NCBI GenBank assembly: GCA_946543025.1 | Contig: CAMNLN010000122.1 | Location: 1 to 9,184, forward strand | Source of the DNA: an uncultured Verrucomicrobiota bacterium | GTDB taxonomy: Bacteria > Verrucomicrobiota > Kiritimatiellia > RFP12 > UBA1067 | Reading direction: 5' to 3' | DNA: 9,184 nucleotides | Part shown: positions 1-4,983 of the stretch, piece after piece | Position numbering within the stretch: position 1 is the first letter of the stretch | Layout: every line of letters begins with the position of its first letter | Notes under the pieces: model-generated | Database searches by the model: none | What the model was told of the DNA's origin: nothing | The model's input: the letters and a program-made list of their open reading frames with translations, nothing else | Program-made: the position numbers and the translations under genes

Positions 1-167
1 AGCCAGACAGCATCGTGCCCCGCCTTCTTCGCCATCGTGGCCGCGGTCGCGGGCACCACGGGGAAAATGTAGGTGGGGCGCGAGAACCACTGGAACTGCC
101 GGTTCTGGGAAAGGAGCGGAACCCCCTTCTCGGACGGCAACGGCGGAGAGGCGAACGCAACTTTCAT
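1..167 (-). CDS. B12-binding radical SAM protein, N-terminal part (truncated by window edge)
   Basis: Only the first 55 codons lie in the window; the gene runs off the left edge. The visible peptide begins MKVAFASPPLPSEKG and continues with NRQFQWF, a PTYIFPVVPA stretch and KKAGHDAVWL. A short beta strand ending in a PP loop, then an aromatic-rich Y/F-P segment and an (A)KKAGH strand, is how the cobalamin-binding Rossmann domain starts in many B12-dependent radical SAM proteins. The CxxxCxxC cluster motif would lie outside the window, so the reaction cannot be named. The ATG is preceded by a good SD (GGAGAGGTGA, about 5 bases away). It follows the DUF481 gene after 50 bases with no terminator or recognisable promoter between, so co-transcription is likely. 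The family call rests on remembered pattern only. Confidence 0.65.
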   Translation of the reverse strand, partial: MKVAFASPPLPSEKGVPLLSQNRQFQWFSRPTYIFPVVPATAATMAKKAGHDAVW

Positions 168-217
168 CGTCTCACCTCTCCGCCTTCATGAACGGTAGCC
201 GTCAAGCGACCGTCCTG

Positions 218-1237
218 TTACCACTTGTAGCCGAGTCCGAGGATGTAGCGGATGTCGCTCTTCTTCGTGGACGGCGGCGGGTTGGAGTTGTAGTCCCACT
301 CGATCTTGCCGAGAAGCTGCCAGCTCTTGATCAGCTGCGTGGTAAAGCCGACGTCGGAGGCAATCAGATACTGGTTGGACCAGTTGTCCATGTCAGGCAG
401 GTACTCGAAGTTGTGGAACAGTTCGAAGTTGTCGATCCAGCGCGGCGCCCACTTGAGGTGGTGCGCATAGCGGAACGCGGGATAGTCGTCGTCCTTCTCG
501 TGTTCGTATTTCTCCTTCACGTACGTGACGCCGGCTTCCTGATCGAAGTTCCACTTGCCGGTGGATTCGAACGTCTCGTTCTCCAGCCACTGGTAGCCGA
601 GGCCGACGCCCAGACGATAGCGGTACTGCAGGTCGTTGATGCCGTCGCGCTCGTAGCGGCCATTGATGTAGGAGTAGACCTTCGTCGCCCAGAAATGGTC
701 TTCCTGCGCTTCCAGGAGGATGCGATCTTCGGTCTTCTCCTTCGTGTCCTTCGACGTGCCCGTCTGCTGATAGTAGTATCCGAAGTTCGCCTTCACCCGA
801 TCCTTCTCCCAGCGCCTGTTCGCGTCGGCCAGCACCGTGGCGGATTCGCTCACCGTGTTCCCGCGCGCCACCGCGCCATTGAAGTTCACGCTCCCGTGCC
901 ACGCCTCCGGCTCAGGATTGACAGCCTTGACATTGCCCATGTCGAGCGACTTGCCCGACACGGTGTACGCGCCGTCCTTCATGTTCACGACACCCTCTTC
1001 GGTCGTCTTGTCGTTGTACTGAACCGTGCTGGCTTTCGCGGTCGTCAGGCTCGCGACCTTGTCAGCCGCCACCTTGATCTCGCCCACGTCATCGCTGTTG
1101 AACGTGATCTCGCTCCCAACGATGCGGACAATCGTACCTTCAAGGCGCGATCCGCTCTTGAACACGATCGTGTCGGCCGCCACGGCCCACACGCATGAAG
1201 CGGCCAGAACCGCACCTACTGTCTTTTTGCTGAACAT
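218..1237 (-). CDS. DUF481 family outer-membrane beta-barrel protein with N-terminal repeat domain
   Basis: A 339-residue secreted protein. Residues 1-21 form a Sec signal peptide (KK, hydrophobic core, AVAA before D22). Residues 22-67 (DTIVFKSGSRLEGTIVRI onward) and roughly 70-108 look like two small beta repeats of the 'strand, G-x-L-x-G, strand' type. From about W113 to the end it resembles DUF481 (YdiY-like) barrels: G126-N-T128, alternating aromatic strands, YERD at 185-188, a repeated GxGLGY stretch near 200-206, and a terminal GLGYKW whose final aromatic residue is typical of barrels inserted by BAM. The function of DUF481 proteins is not established; location in the outer membrane is the firm inference. 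An AAGGAGG site sits 11 bases before the ATG, and a consensus promoter lies upstream. The stop is TAA. The radical SAM gene follows 50 bases downstream. Confidence 0.85.
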   Translation of the reverse strand: MFSKKTVGAVLAASCVWAVAADTIVFKSGSRLEGTIVRIVGSEITFNSDDVGEIKVAADKVASLTTAKASTVQYNDKTTEEGVVNMKDGAYTVSGKSLDMGNVKAVNPEPEAWHGSVNFNGAVARGNTVSESATVLADANRRWEKDRVKANFGYYYQQTGTSKDTKEKTEDRILLEAQEDHFWATKVYSYINGRYERDGINDLQYRYRLGVGLGYQWLENETFESTGKWNFDQEAGVTYVKEKYEHEKDDDYPAFRYAHHLKWAPRWIDNFELFHNFEYLPDMDNWSNQYLIASDVGFTTQLIKSWQLLGKIEWDYNSNPPPSTKKSDIRYILGLGYKW

Positions 1238-1248
1238 TTGCTCGTTTG

Positions 1249-1255
1249 CCTCCTT
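1249..1255 (-). promoter_or_regulatory. Shine-Dalgarno site of the DUF481 gene
   Basis: On the minus strand this reads AAGGAGG, a complete anti-16S match, 11 bases before the ATG whose A is at 1237. The spacing is slightly long but usable. It fixes the start of the DUF481 gene and shows that this organism uses SD-led translation for some genes, unlike the two neighbours with apparently leaderless starts. Confidence 0.75.
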
Positions 1256-1277
1256 CAGGGGGGTGATGTTGAAAACT

Positions 1278-1307
1278 ATTATACCATGTGCCGCATGTCC
1301 CTGTCAA
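1278..1307 (-). promoter_or_regulatory. Consensus sigma70-type promoter for the DUF481 gene
   Basis: The minus strand reads TTGACA (1307-1302), an 18-base spacer, then TATAAT (1283-1278), both hexamers perfect. The -10 is preceded by TGG, giving an extended -10. The predicted start is near 1271, leaving a leader of about 34 bases that contains the AAGGAGG site. In such GC-rich DNA a full double-consensus match is unlikely by chance and suggests strong, largely constitutive housekeeping transcription. No operator-like palindrome overlaps it. Confidence 0.88.
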
Positions 1308-1422
1308 AAGCGATCCTACGGTCCGGAACTGCCCCTCCGTCACCGTCCCGAGAGGCCATTCCGGTCTCTGCGCCGTCAAAGACAAGGGACTGGCCGTCGT
1401 ACGGCCCTGGGACATTGGCCAA
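1308..1422. other. Intergenic spacer between lactonase-like gene and DUF481 promoter
   Basis: This 115-base stretch separates the lactonase-like stop codon from the DUF481 promoter. It holds a small perfect hairpin (GGCCGT at 1392-1397, loop CGT, ACGGCC at 1401-1406) and an exact 10-base palindrome ATTGGCCAAT at 1414-1423 that touches the lactonase stop. Neither is followed by a U-run on the minus strand, so a factor-independent terminator is not supported; the hairpin could still mark an mRNA 3' end. I see no small gene. Confidence 0.4.
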
Positions 1423-2550
1423 TCAGTTTCCGCCGGAGACAGGCAGGAAGCACGTGCAGAAAATCGAGCCCAGCTCCTTCACGGCGGCGAGCGGCGCAAG
1501 CGTGCATTTCGCAGCGTCGTAACGGTATGTGCGCAGCGCGCCGTCTTTCTGAAAACCGACGGCAAAGACCTTTCCGCCCGGCAGCACCTCGAAGTCCCAC
1601 GGAAACGCGCCGTCGAGTTTCACGATACCGCGCCGCGTGAGCGCGCCGGTGGATGCGTCCACGGCGAACACGGCGAGGGACTCGTGTCCGCGGTTCGAAC
1701 AATAGAGTTCGGATCCGTCGGCGGAGAGCTTGACCGCGGCCGCCTTCGAGAAGTCGGTGAAGCCTTCCGGCGTAAGCTTGAGCTGCTGCACCGGCGTGAA
1801 CTGTCCGTCCGCGTAACGGTAGCTCGTCACGTAGTTTTCAAGCTCGAAGAGGAGAAAGGCGAAACGCCCGTTCGGGTGAAACGTAATGTGACGCGGACCC
1901 GCCCCGGCAGGCACGGTAACGAGATCGCGCACGAACGAGCCGGTCTCCGTCGAGTAAAGCTTCACGCGGTCCGTGCCGAGATCGACGATGCAGACGTACT
2001 TGCCGTCGGGCGTCACGCGCGCGCAGTGGCAGTGCGGACGATCCTGGCGCGGCTTGTTCGGCCCGGTGGGATCCGCCGAGACGATGCCTGCGAGCGTCTC
2101 CTTCGCGAAGGTACCGTCCGCCTTGAGGTCCACCCAGCCCGCCGTACCGCGCCCATACTCGGCGAAGACGAGCTTGCGCTCGTCAGGCGAGAGCGAAAGA
2201 TGGCAGGGCGCGGGGTGGCCCGTCGCAAGAGTCTCGAGGTGCGTGGGCACACGACCTGAGGGGTCGAGCGCGTAGACGGCCACGCCGCCGTTCTTGCCTT
2301 TCTCTCCCTTCGGGTCGGCGAGGGACGTGTAGAGCCGTGTCCGTGCGCGGTTGACGGCGATGTACGTGGCGTTCGCCACGGGCAGCGAACCGAGGACGGC
2401 GATCGCGCCCGTATCGGCATCCACCTCCACGATCTTCAGCGCGTTCGACTTCGTGCCGCTGCTCGCGCCGACATATCCGATTTGCTTCACGCCGCCGCAC
2501 GCGGCGAGCGCTCCCGCCGCAAGGGCGGCCACAAGTGTCAGTTTTCTCAT
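1423..2550 (-). CDS. Lactonase-fold (YbhE/6-phosphogluconolactonase-like) beta-propeller lipoprotein
   Basis: A 375-residue protein with a lipoprotein signal: MRKL, a hydrophobic core and lipobox LAAC with C18, so the mature protein should be lipid-anchored outside the inner membrane. The rest matches the seven-bladed lactonase family (Pfam Lactonase, YbhE type): NATYIAVN near 60-67, QDRPHCH at 159-165, DLGTDRV at 180-186, GAGPRHITFHPNGRF at 206-220, and SNRGHES at 265-271. Cytoplasmic relatives hydrolyse 6-phosphogluconolactone; an exported copy is unlikely to act in the pentose phosphate pathway, so the substrate is unknown. The segment that in relatives usually reads G-x-x-P-R-x-F is here GAFPWDF (304-310), with W308 in place of arginine. 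It appears to be transcribed alone from a promoter abutting its ATG, with no SD site. Family call firm, function open. Confidence 0.85.
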   Translation of the reverse strand: MRKLTLVAALAAGALAACGGVKQIGYVGASSGTKSNALKIVEVDADTGAIAVLGSLPVANATYIAVNRARTRLYTSLADPKGEKGKNGGVAVYALDPSGRVPTHLETLATGHPAPCHLSLSPDERKLVFAEYGRGTAGWVDLKADGTFAKETLAGIVSADPTGPNKPRQDRPHCHCARVTPDGKYVCIVDLGTDRVKLYSTETGSFVRDLVTVPAGAGPRHITFHPNGRFAFLLFELENYVTSYRYADGQFTPVQQLKLTPEGFTDFSKAAAVKLSADGSELYCSNRGHESLAVFAVDASTGALTRRGIVKLDGAFPWDFEVLPGGKVFAVGFQKDGALRTYRYDAAKCTLAPLAAVKELGSIFCTCFLPVSGGN

Positions 2551-2556
2551 GCGCCC

Positions 2557-2585
2557 ATTCTAGCACACCCCTGCGCGCCGTGCAA
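2557..2585 (-). promoter_or_regulatory. Extended -10 promoter abutting the lactonase-like ATG (probable leaderless start)
   Basis: The minus strand reads TGC-TAGAAT, with the hexamer at 2562-2557 and TGC at 2565-2563. A weak -35 candidate, TTGCAC, lies at 2585-2580 with a 17-base spacer. Counting from the hexamer puts the transcription start at about 2550, which is the A of the ATG. No SD-like purine run lies between the -10 and the ATG (only GGGCGC). The mRNA is therefore predicted to be leaderless. Confidence 0.65.
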
Positions 2586-2599
2586 GGAACGGCAGACAA

Positions 2600-3853
2600 T
2601 CAGCATGTGCGCCTGAACGTCCTCCAGCGCGCCGCCGCGATCACCGCCGCGCCGACAAGGTAGAACGCCGCGAGGGACGCGAGGCCGGCGGCGGACGAGA
2701 AATGTTCTTTCAAGAGTCCCAGCACGACCGGCGACGTCGACCCGAACACAAACCCGAAGCAGAGCATGATGCCCGCGCCGGAGGCATGGTAGCGCGACGG
2801 GATGAGGTCGAAGAGCGACGCCATGAGGTTCGAGTCGTACACGCCGCGAAAAACGCCGAAGAGCGCCATCGCCACGCAACAGGCCGTCAACGACGGCGAA
2901 TACGCCATCCACGCGATGAACGGCACGGCACACGCGAGGCCAAGGATGTTCGTCTCCATGCGCACGGAAGGACGCTTCGCCACAAGTCGGTCCGAGAGTC
3001 GCCCGCCCAGCGTCACGCCCACGAACGCCCCCAGATAATGCCACAGCACCGCGTTGAGCGCAGCCGACCTCTTCGCCACGCCGAACGTCGTCTCAAGATG
3101 GCTCGGCATCCACGTCTTGAATCCCACGTCCACGTAGATCATCATTCCCAAGCCCAGCGCCAGCAACACGGCCGACGGATTGGCGACGAAGACCGAAACC
3201 GCTTCCTTCAGCGTAGGCTTTTGCAAAGAAGCGGTCGATTCCTGCGCAACGGATGAAATGTTGGAGGCGGGTCTCGTGTCTCGCAGCAAGAACGCGAGCG
3301 CCACGGCCCACAGAATCCCCAGTCCGCCGAAGACGCGGAAGGCGGTGCGCCAGCCGTCCGTGCCGGACTCTGCCAGGAAGCCCGCCGCCGCGCTGCACCC
3401 GATGATGCCCGTGTACAGGCCCATCTGCAGGATTGAGAGCGCCGTCGCGCGCGTCTCCTTGTGAAGCTGGCCGATGATGGACGTGGCCGACGGATAGTAG
3501 AACGATTGCCCAAATCCGTTGAGGAGGCCGTACGTGACGATCAACAGTCCGAGCGCCGCCACGAACCCGGAGGCGAAGATGCCGAGGCAGAACACGAACA
3601 CGCCCGACACGACCATCCATTTGCGGTTCAGCAGATCCGCCGCCACGCCTGCGAACGGCACGCTCAGCCCGTAGGCGAACGTGAACACGGTGGCGACCAG
3701 CCCGATCTGCGCGGCCGTCACGTCCAGCGAGGCCTGAATCGAACTCAACGTGGCGCTGAACACCTGCCGCGTCCCCTGTTGCAGAAAGAACGCCACCCAC
3801 AAAAGCGCAAGCGCCAGCCACTTGTAACCGGATTGGTTCGTATTCGCATTCAT
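2600..3853 (-). CDS. Major facilitator superfamily transporter
   Basis: A 417-residue inner-membrane protein with about 12 predicted membrane helices, the usual MFS size. Helix 1 starts at about K11 (WLALALLWVAFFL) and is followed by QQGTRQVF. The loop 2-3 signature is G69-x3-D73-x3-R77-K78, and the matching loop 8-9 copy reads G264-RLS-D268-R269. Between the halves a hydrophilic loop spans roughly 191-213. The N-terminal pattern resembles anion or sugar-acid carriers of the organophosphate/ACS type, but the substrate cannot be read from sequence. The start chosen here (MNANTNQSGYKW) overlaps the glycosyltransferase stop as ATGA, with AAGGAC about 9 bases upstream; an in-frame extension to 4069 would run deep into the glycosyltransferase gene and is unlikely. 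The overlap suggests translational coupling with that gene. Confidence 0.87.
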   Translation of the reverse strand: MNANTNQSGYKWLALALLWVAFFLQQGTRQVFSATLSSIQASLDVTAAQIGLVATVFTFAYGLSVPFAGVAADLLNRKWMVVSGVFVFCLGIFASGFVAALGLLIVTYGLLNGFGQSFYYPSATSIIGQLHKETRATALSILQMGLYTGIIGCSAAAGFLAESGTDGWRTAFRVFGGLGILWAVALAFLLRDTRPASNISSVAQESTASLQKPTLKEAVSVFVANPSAVLLALGLGMMIYVDVGFKTWMPSHLETTFGVAKRSAALNAVLWHYLGAFVGVTLGGRLSDRLVAKRPSVRMETNILGLACAVPFIAWMAYSPSLTACCVAMALFGVFRGVYDSNLMASLFDLIPSRYHASGAGIMLCFGFVFGSTSPVVLGLLKEHFSSAAGLASLAAFYLVGAAVIAAARWRTFRRTC

Positions 3854-4956
3854 AGTCCCATGTCCTTCAAGATGTCGGCAAGTTGGCCCTTGATGACGGC
3901 CATTGAAAGGTGCTTCTCGAAGAAATCGCGTGCAGCGGCGAAATAGAAGTCGCGCCGCGTCCAGTCGTCGCGGTAGGCGCGCACCGCGTCCGCGATCGCC
4001 TTCGCGTCGCCCGGCGGCACGAACTTGATGGCGGGGCAGTCCTTCGCTTCCGGCGGATAGCCGGTACAAAACTCGTTAATGGTCGGCCGCGCGCAAGCCA
4101 TGCATTCGTAGACCTTGTTTCCGATTACGCGCGACGCCTTCTCCGTGGTGCCGAAGACGCCCAGCACCACGTCGTGGGCGCAGATCACCTTCGGCACTTC
4201 CGTGTACGGCACCTTGTCGAGGAAGCGGATGTTCTTGATGCCGACGGCCTTCGCCTCCGTCTCGGCCTTGTACGCACCCCAACCGAGGAAGTCCCAGCGG
4301 ATGTCCTCGTCTTGCGTCATCCGCGCGGCCTCCACGATGTACTCCGTGCCGTGCAATGGCAGGTAGGCGCCGTGGTAGAGGACGGTGAAAGGTGAAGAAC
4401 GAAGGGTGAAAGACGAAGAATCTTCTTCCGCCAGGCTTTTCGCCTTTTGACTTTCATCATCTGGCTTGAAAACCGTCTCGTCGGTACCAGTGAGGAGAAC
4501 GCGCATCTTTTCGCGTGGGACGTTGAAGGTCCGGGCGCAGAAGTCGAGATGGCAGGAGGTGTCCCACGTCACCATGTCGGGCGCGTGCATCATCTCCGTC
4601 TCTCGGGCGAGGAGCCGCCGGGCACGCGGCTCGTCGGCCTTCCACTTGCGTTGCTCGAGCACCTTCTTGTCCCAGGCGGAGATCATCGGGTCGAAGAGAA
4701 CCTGAACGCCGCGCTTGTGGGCCCAGCGGCAGGCAGCGAGGATGTCGCGCTGGCGGCAGACCGGAACCCACACGAGGTCTGGCTTCGGCCGCCGTCCGAG
4801 CCCGCGCACGGCTGCCTCCACGTCGCCGAATCTCGGAAACCACTTCACGAAGAAGTAGTCAACCTCCCACCCCAGTTCACGAAACAGCGCCGCGTACACG
4901 CGGTTGCGGGAATAGCCGGGGTCGAACCGCCCCCAGAATAGGACTCTCTTGCTCAT
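3850..4956 (-). CDS. GT4-type (GT-B fold) glycosyltransferase
   Basis: A 368-residue cytoplasmic protein with two Rossmann-like halves. The N-terminal half begins MSKRVLFWGRFDPGYSRNR and ends near the GTDETVFKPD motif (157-166), the usual G-x-D-x-x-x-F-x-P of GT4 enzymes. The C-terminal half starts at VLYHGAYLPLHGTEYIVEAA (192-211) and carries the donor-site segment N280-KVYECMACARPTI. E284 matches the second glutamate of the EX7E motif; the position of the first is R276, a variation seen in some GT4 branches. Donor and acceptor sugars are unknown. The linker at about 179-191 is encoded by a 7-bp repeat tract. The gene overlaps the MFS gene by 4 bases and starts 27 bases after the GH43-like gene, with its own promoter and no SD. 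Other sugar-polymer genes are absent here, so the pathway is not evident. Confidence 0.85.
   Translation of the reverse strand: MSKRVLFWGRFDPGYSRNRVYAALFRELGWEVDYFFVKWFPRFGDVEAAVRGLGRRPKPDLVWVPVCRQRDILAACRWAHKRGVQVLFDPMISAWDKKVLEQRKWKADEPRARRLLARETEMMHAPDMVTWDTSCHLDFCARTFNVPREKMRVLLTGTDETVFKPDDESQKAKSLAEEDSSSFTLRSSPFTVLYHGAYLPLHGTEYIVEAARMTQDEDIRWDFLGWGAYKAETEAKAVGIKNIRFLDKVPYTEVPKVICAHDVVLGVFGTTEKASRVIGNKVYECMACARPTINEFCTGYPPEAKDCPAIKFVPPGDAKAIADAVRAYRDDWTRRDFYFAAARDFFEKHLSMAVIKGQLADILKDMGL
4384..4418. repeat. Five tandem 7-bp repeats inside the glycosyltransferase gene
   Basis: The plus strand reads five consecutive heptads: GGTGAAA, GGTGAAG, AACGAAG, GGTGAAA, GACGAAG (consensus RRYGAAR). 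They are followed by AATCTTC, so that GAAGA and TCTTC form a short inverted repeat at the tract's edge. On the coding strand the tract is pyrimidine-rich and encodes about residues 179-191 (SSFTLRSSPFT), in the linker between the two Rossmann domains. Since 7 is not a multiple of 3, the gain or loss of one unit would shift the frame. I see no second copy in the window. Confidence 0.8.
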
Positions 4957-4963
4957 CGGCGGT

Positions 4964-4972
4964 ATTATAGCA
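4964..4972 (-). promoter_or_regulatory. Extended -10 promoter abutting the glycosyltransferase ATG (probable leaderless start)
   Basis: The minus strand reads TGC-TATAAT, with a perfect hexamer at 4969-4964 and the TGC extension at 4972-4970. The predicted transcription start is about 4957, one base before the ATG at 4956, and the bases between (ACCGCCG) contain no SD. No good -35 is visible at 16-18 bases, where the sequence lies over the stop codon of the upstream gene; extended -10 promoters can work without one. The layout closely copies that of the lactonase-like gene. Confidence 0.7.
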
Positions 4973-4983
4973 CATCGGCCGAT

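Noticed and set aside
1392..1406. Hairpin GGCCGT-CGT-ACGGCC as an intrinsic terminator of the lactonase-like gene
   Set aside because: Only six pairs and no U-run on either side; noted within the spacer entry but not called a terminator.
1414..1423. Palindrome ATTGGCCAAT as an operator
   Set aside because: It lies at the end of the lactonase-like gene, more than 100 bases upstream of the next promoter's -35, and only one copy is seen; probably chance.
2577..2593. Five-pair hairpin (GCCGT/ACGGC) after the MFS gene as a terminator
   Set aside because: Short stem, seven-base loop, no U-run, and it overlaps the putative -35 of the next gene.
3093..3821. 242-codon minus-strand frame inside the MFS gene, and other minus-strand frames such as 6996-7745 and 393-902
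   Set aside because: They are out-of-frame shadows of the MFS, phosphatase and DUF481 genes, with Arg/Gly-rich translations and no domain.
3854..4069. In-frame upstream extension of the MFS gene to give 489 residues
   Set aside because: The extra residues overlap the glycosyltransferase coding sequence, are not membrane-like, and the ATGA overlap with an SD gives a better start at 3853.
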